A stretch of 64,000 bases of DNA from QHXN01 sp963785125 (lineage in GTDB: Bacteria > Acidobacteriota > Blastocatellia > Pyrinomonadales > Pyrinomonadaceae): contig CAWATU010000003.1 in NCBI GenBank assembly GCA_963785125.1, forward strand, positions 372,001 to 436,000, in the 5' to 3' direction. Positions 8,627 to 18,700 of the stretch are shown piece by piece. The notes beneath the pieces are model-generated. The model made no database searches. It was not told the origin of the DNA and saw only the letters and a list, made by a program, of their open reading frames with translations. A program made the translations under genes and the position numbers. How positions within the stretch are numbered: the stretch's first letter is position 1; every line of letters starts with the position of its first letter.

Positions 8627-9005
8627 GGGAGCGGCGGTTAAAGGGGCGACCCGTCGGCGAGAAGATTCTTGAACGGGCGGCCGAACGGAAAGACGGCTCA
8701 CGGTAGGTCACGCGCGCGAGCGTTGTCAAGCAAATTTCCCGAAGGGCGCGCGACGCCCGCCGCCGTAAAGAAGAGCGATTGATTTCGTCTTATAGATTGC
8801 CAGAACGGGCGGGCGGGTGTTAATTTTCTGTCCGTCTGTTTCTCGCCGGGTTCGAGGCGCGATTCAGACCCGCTGCGCGTCCTGCCTCCGTTCAGTGCGA
8901 GGCGCCGTACGAACCTAACCCTGACGTTTCCCAGGCTTCTTTCATTCGCTCCTCCTTGGGCGCGGGGGGTTACTCCCCTCGACATTCTTCCGAAGAAAGC
9001 GACCG
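8627..9005. other. Divergent intergenic region
   Basis: It separates the minus-strand WD40-caspase gene from the plus-strand surface-protein gene, so it must hold promoters for both unless expression comes from elsewhere. I see no clear sigma-70 boxes, repeat or RNA. AGAAAG lies about seven bases before the plus-strand start at 9006. Confidence 0.5.
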
Positions 9006-12000
9006 ATGTTCTTGCCCAAATCCCCTCGCCGTCTTACACCATTTTCGACCTCGGCGTTGCTTCTGCTGCTGACGCTCGCCGGCCTCGTCTGGGGCTTCGC
9101 GCGCGCGCCCGGCGTGAGCGCGGCGTCGCCATACTTCGCGGGCTTCGTCGTCACGAACACGAACGACGCGGGCGCGGGCTCGCTGCGTCAGGCCATCCTC
9201 GACGCGAACGCCAACCCCGGCCCCGACGACATCACCTTCCAAATCCCCGGCGCGGGCGTTCACACCATCACGCCCCTCTCGCCGCTTCCCAACGTCACCG
9301 GCACGACCAACATCGACGGCTTCACGCAGCCGGGCGCGGTCGCCAACTCGCTCGGGACGGGCAGTAACGCCGTGCTGCTCGTCGAGCTCGATGGGTCGGC
9401 TGCGGGCGCCGGCGCGAGCGGGCTTGTAATCACCGGCAACACCGCGAGCGTGAGCGGCCTCGTCATCAACCGCTTCGTCGGCAACGGCGTCCTGTTCACA
9501 CAGAGCGCCGAGGGCACTGTCAGGGGTTGCTACATCGGCACGAACACGGCGGGGACGGCCGCCCTCGGCAACGCCGCGCACGGCGTCGCGATTATCGACA
9601 GCGGCAGCAACCTGATCGGCGGCGCAGTGGTGGGCGACTTCAATCTCATCTCGGGGAACGGCGGCGACGGCGTCCACATCGAGGAGAGCATGTTGGGCGC
9701 GGATGCCGACACGAACGTCGTACAGGGCAACCGCATCGGCCTGGGCAACGGCGGCGGCGCGCTGCCGAACGCGGGCAACGGCGTCTACATCTTCGGCGAC
9801 AACAACACGGTCGGCGGCCAGAACGCGGGCGAGGGCAACCAGATTGCCAACAACGGCAGCGATGGCGTCGAGGTCGCTTCCGGCGGGTCGAACGCCGTCC
9901 GCGGTAACTCTATCTTCTCGAACACGAAGCTCGGCATAGAGCTGCGCGACGCACAGCCCGACGGCACCGTCACGCCCAACGACGCGGGCGACGGGGACGC
10001 GGGGGCGAACACCTTACAGAACTTCCCCATCATCAACTCGGCGACGAGCGCCGGCAACAGCACGGATGTCGCGGGCACGCTGGACTCGTCGCCCGGCGGC
10101 GGCTTCCGCATCGACTTCTACTCAAGCCCGACGTGCGACCAGTCGGGTAACGGCGAGGGGCAGACCTACCTCGGTTCCGTGAACGCTGGCACCGACGACG
10201 GAGGTCAGGGGACGTTCAACGTACAACTGTTGCAGGCAGTCCCCGTCGGCCACGTCGTCACGGCGACGCTGACCGGCGAATCTCCGAACACCTCCGAATT
10301 TTCCCCCTGCCGTGTGGTCGTGGCGCCCACGTTCAACTGGGACGGCAGCGCCGACACCAACTGGCACAACGCCGCTAACTGGGACACGAACGCGGTGCCG
10401 ACCGCCACCGACATCGTCGTCATCCCCTCGGCCGGCGTCACCAACAATCCGGCCATCCTCGGGGCGGACGCCGCGGCCGCCAACGTCACCGTCCAGGCCG
10501 GGCGCGCGCTCATCTTCAGCAACGGCCGCACGCTCAACGCCACCACGACGACCGTCGACGCGGGCGCCACCCTCGACGTTGCGTCATTTCAGACGGGCGT
10601 GCTCAAGGGCGCACTCACGCTCAACGGCACGATCCTGGCCAGCGGCGTTGGCGCCGTCTTCCGCTTCGACGGCACGACGCTCACGAACAACGGCACCATC
10701 AACGCCACCACGCTCCGCTTCGGCGGCACCGCGCAGACGCTCGCGGGGACGGGCACCATCAATTCCGCCACCGAAGTGCTCGCGGGAGCGACCGTCACGC
10801 TCGGCACCAACCACACGCTCCGCGCGCTCACTATTCTCAACGGCGGGACTTTCTCGCAGGGCGCTTCGTTCAACCTGACGGTCGTCAACAATCTCGTCGT
10901 CAACGCGGGCGGCGCGTTCCAGAACCTGGGCACGGGCGACCTGACGCTGGATGGCGACGTGTCGAACGACGGCACCATCACCCTCAACGGCGGCGGCGCG
11001 GCCTGCGGCGACACCGATTCGATTCTGCTTCGCTCGGTAGACCCGGCCGGGCAGATCATCTGGGCGGGCGCGGGCACCTTCTCGCTCACGGACGTTGACG
11101 TGAGCAGCCAAGCGGGCACCGCTCCCGTCACCGTGCGGAGCGGCACCAACTCCGGCAACAACGGCGCGAACTGGACGTTCACCGTCTGCCCCGCCGGCTC
11201 GACGCTCACCGTCAACACGAACGACGACGCCGACGACGGCGCGTGCAACGCCGCGCACTGCTCTCTGCGCGAAGCCATCCTCACCGCCAACTCGACGCCC
11301 GGGCAGGTCGAACTAATCGTCTTCAGCATCGGCGGCGGCGGGGCGCAGACCATCAGCCCCGCCGCCGCGCTCCCCACCATCACAAACCCTGTGACCATCG
11401 ACGGCACGACGCAGCCCGGCTTCGCCGGCTCGCCGCTCGTCGAGTTGAACGGGACGAACGCGGGCGCGGTCACGGCCGCGCTCAATATCACCGCGGGCGG
11501 GAGCACCGTGCGCGGCCTCGTTATCAACAGGTTCAACGGGCACGGCATCCGTCTGGCCTCGGCGGGCGGCAACACCGTCGCGGGCAACTTCATCGGCACG
11601 AACGCGGCGGGGACGGCGGCTCAAGCCAACGTCGGCCTCAGCAGCGGCGTCTTCATCGACTCCTCGCCCAACAACAACGTCGGCGGCCTGACCGCGGCCG
11701 AGCGCAACCTCATCTCCGGCAACAGCGATTCAGGCGTGCGCATCGACGGGCCGAGCGCGACCAACAACCGCGTGCTCGGCAACCTCATCGGCACCGACCT
11801 GAGCGGCACCGTCGCCCTCGGCAACGGGGGCAGGGGCGTCGCCGTCCGCGCCGCGCCGGGCAACATCGTCGGCGGCTCGGCGGCGGCGGCGCGCAACGTT
11901 ATCTCTGGTAACGCAGCTTTCGGCGTCTCCATCGAGTTCGCGGGCGCGAACTCGAACCTCGTGCAGGGTAACTTCATCGGCACGCAGGCCGACGGCGTCT

Positions 12001-15000
12001 CGGCGCTGCCGAACCTGTCGGCGGGCGTCGTCATCGGCGCCGGCGGGCCGAGCGGCAATAGCGTCGGCGGGACGAACGCAGGCGAGGGCAACCGCATCGC
12101 CTTCAACGGCGTCACGGGCGTCTTCTTCTTCGACGGCACAGGCAACCGCGTCCTCTCGAACTCGATCCACTCGAACGGCACGACCGCGCAGGAACTCGGG
12201 ATAGACCTCGGCACTCAGGGCGTCACGCCCAACGACGCGGGCGACGCCGACGCGGGCGCGAACAACTTGCAGAACTTCCCCGTGCTCAACTCCGCCGTTG
12301 CGAACGGCGCGACGACTAACGTCTCGGGCACGCTCAACTCCACGGCCTCGACCACCTTCCGCGTCGAGTTCTTCTCAAACGCGACGTGCGATGCGTCCGG
12401 CAGCGGCGAGGGCGAACAGTTAGTCGGCGCGACGGACGTGGTGACCGATGGCATTAACGACGCGGCCTTCAACGTCTCGCTGCCGAACGTCGCCGTCGGG
12501 CGTATGTTGACGGCCACGGCGACCGACCCTTCGGGTAACACTTCGGAGTTCTCGGCCTGCCGCGCGGTCGTCGCCCCGACCTACACCTTGAGCGGGCGCG
12601 TAACAGACGAGAGTGCGCAGCCGCTCGTCGGCGTCATCGTTCAACTCTCCGGCTTGTCCAGCCAGGCCACGGCGACCGACGCCGCGGGCAACTACTCGTT
12701 CACGAACCTCACACAGGGCGGTAACTTCACCGTCACGCCATCCTTGACCGGCTACCTTTTTACCCCGCCGAGCCGTGCGGTCAACAACCTGCAAGCCGAC
12801 CAGACGGGTCTCGACTTCACCGGCAAGCTCAACACCTACACCGTGACGGGCAGGGTCGTGGACGCGAGCGCGACACCGCTCGCGGGCGTTAACGTCCACC
12901 TTTCCGGTTCGGCCACCCTCGACGTGTTGACCGACGCCGCGGGCAACTACTCCTTCGCCGGACTCCCGCACGGCGGTAACTTCACCGTCACGCCCTCAAA
13001 GACCGGCTACAGCTTCAACCCCACGAGCCGTACGGTTAATAACCTGCAAGGCGACCAGGCGGGACTGGACTTCATCGGCACTCTCCTTAACTACACCCTG
13101 AGCGGGCGCGTGACGGACGAGGGCGCGCAGCCGCTCGTCGGCATCAACGTGCGTCTCTCCGGCTCGGCTAACGCGGACACGACCACCGACGCCGCGGGCA
13201 ACTACTCGTTTGCGAACCTCACACATGGCGGTAGCTACACCGTCACACCATCCCTGACCAACTACGGCTTCACCCCGCCGAGCCGCACCATCAGCAATTT
13301 GCAGAGCGATCAGGCGGGACTGGACTTCACCGGCAAGCTCCTCATCTACGTGCTGTCCGGGCGCGTGACAAACGAGAGTGCGCAGCCGCTTGTCGGCATC
13401 AACGTGCGTCTCTCCGGCGCGGCCGACCGCAACACGACGACCGACGCCTCCGGCAACTACTCTTTCGGCGGACTCACGCAGGGCAACTACACCATCACGC
13501 CCTCCGAAACGAGTTTCCGCTTCACGCCGCCGAGCCGCACGTTCAGCAACCTGCAAAGCGACCAGACCGGACTGGACTTTACGGGTCAGGTCATCACCTA
13601 CACGCTCGCGGGCAAGGTTGTTGACGGAAGCGGTGCGGGGCTCGCCGGCGTCAACGTCACGCTCGCGGGCGCGCGCTCGGGCCTCGCGCTCACGGACGCG
13701 GCCGGCAACTACTCGTTCGCGGGCGTGCCCGCCGGTGGCAGCTTCGTCGTCACGCTTGAGAAGGAAGGCTTCAGCTTCAACCCGCCGAACCTCTTCATCA
13801 CGGACATCAGCGCCGATAGAAGGTTCGACACGGTCGGCACCGCACAACCCGCGCCGACGCCGACGCCCGACCCGGCCGACGACTTCGAGGGCGGCCCCGA
13901 CCCCGACCCGAACAAGTGGGCGGAGGGCACCGTCACTAACCCGTCCTCCTCCTTCGACCCGCTCGTTAATGTCGTCCTCCAAGACGGCCTGCTCCACATA
14001 CAGCCGCGCGCCGACGCGAACGGCCCGTCCTTCAACGGGCTCGTCTCCGTGCGCGCCCTCGACTTCAACTCGACGCCCATCATCGGCGTCGAGGTCGTGC
14101 AGGCGGCGCAGGGCGACGGCGCACAGACCCTCTTCAGCCTCGGCGCCGACGCCGAACACTACGTGCGCTTCGTCGTGCAGGGCGCGTCGGAGCCGACGGC
14201 CGCGACGAAGCCGCGCGCGGACTCGTCGTCGAGCAACGTCAACGCCTCGGCCGACCAGACGCTTCTGTTCCAACTCAGCCTCGGCGCGGACAAGTTCTCG
14301 GCGAGCGTCACCTACGACCCGGTGCAGCACCGCTTCTGGCGTTTCCGTCACGACGCGCCCGCCCGCCTCGTTCTCTTCGAGACGAGCCCCGACTTCGTCG
14401 CTTGGACGGAGCGTTTCCGCGCGCAGTTGCCGTCCGACCAGGCGGCGCTCATCGCAGAACTCTCGGCCGGCACTTCGCGCGCGTCGTCGAACCCGGGCGA
14501 GGCGCTGTTCGACAACTTCCTCGTCGCGCCCTCGCCGCTCGTGCAGTTCGTGTCGCCCGCTTCCGTCGTGCGCGAGTCGGGCGGCTCGGCGCGCATTGAT
14601 GTCGTGCGCACGGGCAATAACGAGAGCCCGCTCTCGGTCTCGTACGCCACGACGGGCGGCACGGCTTCTGCGGGGAGCGACTACACGCCCGTCTCGGGCA
14701 CGCTTCTCTTCCGTGCGGGCGAGAGCTTGAAGAGTTTCAGCATCTCCGTCAACGACGACGACCTGACCGAGGGCGGCGAGACGATAAACATCACGCTCTC
14801 GAACCTGTCCGGCGGCCGGCTCGGGTCGGTGCCGCAGACCGTGCTCACCATCCTCGACGACGAGTCCGAGAACCCGATTAACGACACGACCTTCTTCGTG
14901 CGCCAACACTACCTCGACTTCCTCGGGCGCGAGCCCGACGCCGAGGGTCTGGAGTTCTGGGTCGATAACATCAGGTCATGCGGCACGGACTTGCGGTGCC

Positions 15001-15602
15001 GCGAGGTGAAGCGCATCAACGTCTCGGCGGCCTTCTTCCTCTCCATCGAGTTTCAGGGGACGGGGTTCTTCGTCCAACGCCTCTACCGTTTGGCGTACGG
15101 GCGCGCGCCGCTCTTTGCGGAGTACCTGCCCGACCTGACGGCCGTGCGTGAGGGCGTCATCGTCGGTCGGCCGGGCGCGCTCGAACGGCTCGAACTCAAC
15201 AAGCGTCTCTTCGCCGAGCAGTTCGTCAAACGCGCGGTCTTCAAAGCGAAGTTCGACGCACAGAACGAGGCGCAGTACGTGGACGGGCTCGCGGCTGCGG
15301 CCGGCGTGACGCTTCCTGAGGAGGAGCGCACCGCGCTCGTCGTCGGGCTGCTCACGCACCGCGAGACGCGCGCGAACGTGCTCCTCTCGATGGCCGAGAA
15401 GGACGCCTTCGTCCGCGCCGAGTTCCGTCCCGCCTTCGTGCAGATGCAGTACTTCGGCTACCTGCGGCGCGACCCCGACGCCGTCGGCTACAACTTCTGG
15501 CTGAAGAAGCTCAACGACTTCAACGGCGACTACATCCGCGCCGAGATGGTCAAAGCGTTCCTTGACTCCATCGAGTATCGCGCGCGCTTCGGACAGCCTT
15601 GA
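9006..15602 (+). CDS. Giant exported beta-helix protein with CSLREA, Calx-beta and DUF4214 domains
   Basis: The 2198-residue product begins with a signal peptide (residues ~15-38). Two right-handed beta-helix blocks follow, each opened by a CSLREA-type motif: GSLRQAILDAN near residue 57 and CSLREAILTAN near 748. They are full of GNxIGTxxxG repeats. Residues ~1193-1608 hold five carboxypeptidase-regulatory-like Ig repeats (SGRVTDESAQPLVG and variants). After a short TPTPDP linker comes a laminin-G/concanavalin-like segment, a Calx-beta domain (~1845-1951) and a C-terminal DUF4214 domain with FLGREPDAEGLEFW. This architecture is typical of cell-surface proteins of acidobacteria and suggests adhesion or glycan contact. 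The gene is intact and is followed by a TonB receptor gene. Confidence 0.9.
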   Translation: MFLPKSPRRLTPFSTSALLLLLTLAGLVWGFARAPGVSAASPYFAGFVVTNTNDAGAGSLRQAILDANANPGPDDITFQIPGAGVHTITPLSPLPNVTGTTNIDGFTQPGAVANSLGTGSNAVLLVELDGSAAGAGASGLVITGNTASVSGLVINRFVGNGVLFTQSAEGTVRGCYIGTNTAGTAALGNAAHGVAIIDSGSNLIGGAVVGDFNLISGNGGDGVHIEESMLGADADTNVVQGNRIGLGNGGGALPNAGNGVYIFGDNNTVGGQNAGEGNQIANNGSDGVEVASGGSNAVRGNSIFSNTKLGIELRDAQPDGTVTPNDAGDGDAGANTLQNFPIINSATSAGNSTDVAGTLDSSPGGGFRIDFYSSPTCDQSGNGEGQTYLGSVNAGTDDGGQGTFNVQLLQAVPVGHVVTATLTGESPNTSEFSPCRVVVAPTFNWDGSADTNWHNAANWDTNAVPTATDIVVIPSAGVTNNPAILGADAAAANVTVQAGRALIFSNGRTLNATTTTVDAGATLDVASFQTGVLKGALTLNGTILASGVGAVFRFDGTTLTNNGTINATTLRFGGTAQTLAGTGTINSATEVLAGATVTLGTNHTLRALTILNGGTFSQGASFNLTVVNNLVVNAGGAFQNLGTGDLTLDGDVSNDGTITLNGGGAACGDTDSILLRSVDPAGQIIWAGAGTFSLTDVDVSSQAGTAPVTVRSGTNSGNNGANWTFTVCPAGSTLTVNTNDDADDGACNAAHCSLREAILTANSTPGQVELIVFSIGGGGAQTISPAAALPTITNPVTIDGTTQPGFAGSPLVELNGTNAGAVTAALNITAGGSTVRGLVINRFNGHGIRLASAGGNTVAGNFIGTNAAGTAAQANVGLSSGVFIDSSPNNNVGGLTAAERNLISGNSDSGVRIDGPSATNNRVLGNLIGTDLSGTVALGNGGRGVAVRAAPGNIVGGSAAAARNVISGNAAFGVSIEFAGANSNLVQGNFIGTQADGVSALPNLSAGVVIGAGGPSGNSVGGTNAGEGNRIAFNGVTGVFFFDGTGNRVLSNSIHSNGTTAQELGIDLGTQGVTPNDAGDADAGANNLQNFPVLNSAVANGATTNVSGTLNSTASTTFRVEFFSNATCDASGSGEGEQLVGATDVVTDGINDAAFNVSLPNVAVGRMLTATATDPSGNTSEFSACRAVVAPTYTLSGRVTDESAQPLVGVIVQLSGLSSQATATDAAGNYSFTNLTQGGNFTVTPSLTGYLFTPPSRAVNNLQADQTGLDFTGKLNTYTVTGRVVDASATPLAGVNVHLSGSATLDVLTDAAGNYSFAGLPHGGNFTVTPSKTGYSFNPTSRTVNNLQGDQAGLDFIGTLLNYTLSGRVTDEGAQPLVGINVRLSGSANADTTTDAAGNYSFANLTHGGSYTVTPSLTNYGFTPPSRTISNLQSDQAGLDFTGKLLIYVLSGRVTNESAQPLVGINVRLSGAADRNTTTDASGNYSFGGLTQGNYTITPSETSFRFTPPSRTFSNLQSDQTGLDFTGQVITYTLAGKVVDGSGAGLAGVNVTLAGARSGLALTDAAGNYSFAGVPAGGSFVVTLEKEGFSFNPPNLFITDISADRRFDTVGTAQPAPTPTPDPADDFEGGPDPDPNKWAEGTVTNPSSSFDPLVNVVLQDGLLHIQPRADANGPSFNGLVSVRALDFNSTPIIGVEVVQAAQGDGAQTLFSLGADAEHYVRFVVQGASEPTAATKPRADSSSSNVNASADQTLLFQLSLGADKFSASVTYDPVQHRFWRFRHDAPARLVLFETSPDFVAWTERFRAQLPSDQAALIAELSAGTSRASSNPGEALFDNFLVAPSPLVQFVSPASVVRESGGSARIDVVRTGNNESPLSVSYATTGGTASAGSDYTPVSGTLLFRAGESLKSFSISVNDDDLTEGGETINITLSNLSGGRLGSVPQTVLTILDDESENPINDTTFFVRQHYLDFLGREPDAEGLEFWVDNIRSCGTDLRCREVKRINVSAAFFLSIEFQGTGFFVQRLYRLAYGRAPLFAEYLPDLTAVREGVIVGRPGALERLELNKRLFAEQFVKRAVFKAKFDAQNEAQYVDGLAAAAGVTLPEEERTALVVGLLTHRETRANVLLSMAEKDAFVRAEFRPAFVQMQYFGYLRRDPDAVGYNFWLKKLNDFNGDYIRAEMVKAFLDSIEYRARFGQP

Positions 15603-15775
15603 AGAACAGTAGGCAGTAGGCAGATGGCAGTGAGCAGTTAAAAGCGCCGCTGTCGGAGATGTGGGTTAATCTTTCAACTCGCTTAACGCGGAGCGGCTGC
15701 CTACTGCCATCTGCCTTCTGCCCACTAATATGAACTGGATTAAGAATTTGAAATTTCAAATCTCGAATCCTGACT
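15603..15775. repeat. Heptamer-repeat inverted repeat and palindromic AT-rich segment
   Basis: After the stop codon the sequence reads CAGTAGGCAGTAGGCAGATG, a run of GCAGTAG-type heptamers. A reverse-complementary version (CTGCCTACTGCCATCTGCC) occurs about 75 bases later, so the segment can fold into a long stem with a large loop. Directly after it, GAATTTGAAATTTCAAATCTC contains the perfect palindrome TTTGAAATTTCAAA. Short dispersed repeats of both kinds are common between genes in several bacterial phyla. The annotated start of the TonB receptor lies inside this repeat. Confidence 0.6.
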
Positions 15776-18700
15776 CGCTGCGCAGGCTCATGGCCGTCGC
15801 GCTCGCGCTCGTCATCGTCATGCCGGTCGCGTGGCCCGCGTCCGCGGCGCCGCAGGACACCTTGACGGGCGCGTTCGAGGGGTCGGTGACGGACAGCGTA
15901 ACGGGGCGGCCCATCGCACGCGCGCGCGTCGAGTTCGTCAACCAGCAGACGGGCGTCTCGGGCGCGAAGCTCTCCGACTCGCAGGGGCGTTTCTTCCAGG
16001 GGCTTCTCGCGCCGGGCACCTACACCATCCGCGCGACCGCGCCGGGCTACGAGCCGGGCGAGACCGTGCAGCGACTCAACAGCATGCGTACGGGCGAGGT
16101 TGTCCCCGTCCCCATCACGCTCGACCCGACGCCCGCCGGAACGCCCACGCCGACGCCTGCGGCGACGCCCGCGGCGCAGCCTACGCAGACGCCACAGCCC
16201 GGCACCGTCGCGACGCCGCAGCCGACGCCCGCGCCCTCCGCGGCCAATCCTGCGCCGACGCCTCAACTGACAGCCGCGCAGACGGACGTGCGCGGCAGCG
16301 TCAACGCGAAGGACTCGCGGCGCGGCGGGGCCTTCACGGACGTTGAGGTGCAGAATCTTCTGCTGGGCGGCGTGACCCTGACGCGGACGTTCGACGAGCT
16401 GGCGCTCTATCTGCCGGACGTGGCGCTGCCGCCGCAGACCCTCGGTGGCGGCAGCGGCCCCGGCGTCGGCGCGGGCGTGGGCACGTCGGGCCAGTTCTCT
16501 GCCAACGGCCTGCGGTCGCGCGCCAACAACTTCACGGTGGACGGTTCGGACAACAACGACGAGGACATCGGCGTCCGCCGTCAGGGCTTCTTCTCGCTCG
16601 TGCCGCAGCCGGTCGAATCCATCAAGGAGTATCAGGTCATCACGCTGCTCGCGCCCGCGCAGTTCGGCCGCAACGTCGGCGCGCAGGTCAACGCCATCTC
16701 GCGCTCGGGCGGGAGCGAGTTCCACGGCACCCTCTTCGGCCTCTTCAACGCGAGCCAACTCAACGCGCGCAACTACTTCGACACGGCCGAGGGCAACGCC
16801 GTCGCGCCGGTCACGTCGGGCGGTCGCCCCGTCATCGTCGCGCCCGCCTACAACTTCAATCAGCAGGCGCTCAGGTTCGAGCCCGTGGGCGGGCGTGCGT
16901 TGACGACGCGCAACGGGAGCGGGGGAGAGGACTCGTTCACGCTCGGGCAGGGTGGGTTCGTGCTGGGCGGCCCCGTCGTCCCGGGCAAGCTCTTCTACTT
17001 CGTGAGCGCCGAAGGACAGTTGTTGAATGCGACGAAGGAGGCGAGCTTCGCCGTGCCCACGGTCGAAGAGCGCGGCGCGTTCGACTCGGGTGCGAGCGGC
17101 CTCTTCTTCAACCGCTTCCGCAACGACGCCGAGTTCGCCTTCCCGACCACGTCGGGCGGCGACGCGGTCTTTAGCCTCTTCCCGTTCCCGAACAATCCCA
17201 ACGGCGTCTACGGCGCGAACACCTTCACGCAGGAGCTACCGGCGAGCGCACGCGGGTTAATACTTTCCGGCAAGCTCGACTACGACTTCCGCCTCGGCGA
17301 GCGCGCTCAGAGCGTGACGGGGCGCTACAACTTCACGAACGACTGGCGCGACCTCCCCGTCACGGGCGGCGCGCTCTTCTCGACCCTGCGGCCCGAAGTC
17401 CGCACGCAGAACTTCTCCTTCTTCTTCAACAGTGAGTTGTCCGGCCCCGAGGCGCGCACCCAACTCTTCAATCAACTCCGCCTCTCTTACGGCCGCACGC
17501 GTCTGCGGTTCGAAGAGGTGCGCGACCGCGAGCAGATGATCGACGGCGCGGCCTTCCCCGGCGTGCCGTTTCTCCTCAACGCGCGCGTGCTTGAGAACCT
17601 GACGCTGCCGAACTTCAACGCCGCCACGAACAGCATCAACGCGAACAACGGCCCCATCTTCTACCGCGAGGCGGGGACGGTCGAAGAGCGGCTCGGCCCT
17701 CTGGGTCAGGTCGTCGTCGCGGGCTTCAGCCCCGTCGGCGTGGACGTGTTCCACTTCCCGCAACGGCGCGTCAACAACACGTATCAGCTCGCCGACCAGA
17801 TGACTCTGAAGCGCGGCAGCCACACCTTCATCTTCGGCACGGACAACCGCCGCACAGAGCTGAACAGCATCCTCCCGCGCAACTTCCGACCGCTGCTCAG
17901 TTTTCAAGGCGCTCCCGTCCTTACCGCCGGCACGGGCGGACTCACGATCACGAACGACTTCATCGAGCCCTCGACGCTCGCCGCCGCCTCGGCCGCCAGC
18001 GGCTTTTTTCAGACGCTCACGCGCGGGAGCGACTCGGGCATCAACCTGCGCTTCTATCAACTCGGCTTCTACGTGCAGGACGACTGGCGTGTGCGCCCGA
18101 ATTTGTCGCTCTCTCTGGGGCTGCGCTACGAGACCAACACGCCCGCGCGCGAGGTGCGCGGCCGCATCGAGGGCACGTTCCCCGCGGCGATGCACGCGCC
18201 CGTGCCGGGACTCGACACCTTCGTCGGCGGGCGCGAGCGCATACACGACCCCGACCGCGACAACTTCTCGCCGCGCCTCGGCCTCTCCTACGCGCCGCAC
18301 TGGTTCGGCGAGCCGGGCGCGACGCGCATCCGCGTCGGCTACGGCCACTTCAACGACCAGATACTCGGCGCGGTCATCAGTCAGTCGCGCAACGTCTTCC
18401 CGACCTTCGTCACGGTGAACACGGCGGGCGGCTTCGGCAACCTCCTCTTTCCGCTGTTGCCGCTTGGTCTGCTGAACCCTTCGAACCCGAACCTCGGGCT
18501 CGTGGTGCCCGGCACGCTCAACACGCTCAACCCGAACGTCCCGCTGGGCGAACACCTGAGCCGCATCAACCTGCTCGCGAGCGCCGGGGGCGTGCTGCCG
18601 GGCGCAAGCGGTGTCGAGGCGACGCTGCCCGCGCGCAAGCTGGAAGCGCCCGAGGCGCACCATTACGCTTTCACCTTTGAGCAGAGGTTCGGGCGCGACA

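Noticed and set aside
12996..14909. 637-codon open frame on the minus strand inside the giant surface-protein gene
   Set aside because: Shadow of a GC-rich gene: the translation is Arg/Val/Glu-rich without domains, while the plus strand shows clear Ig, Calx-beta and DUF4214 domains.
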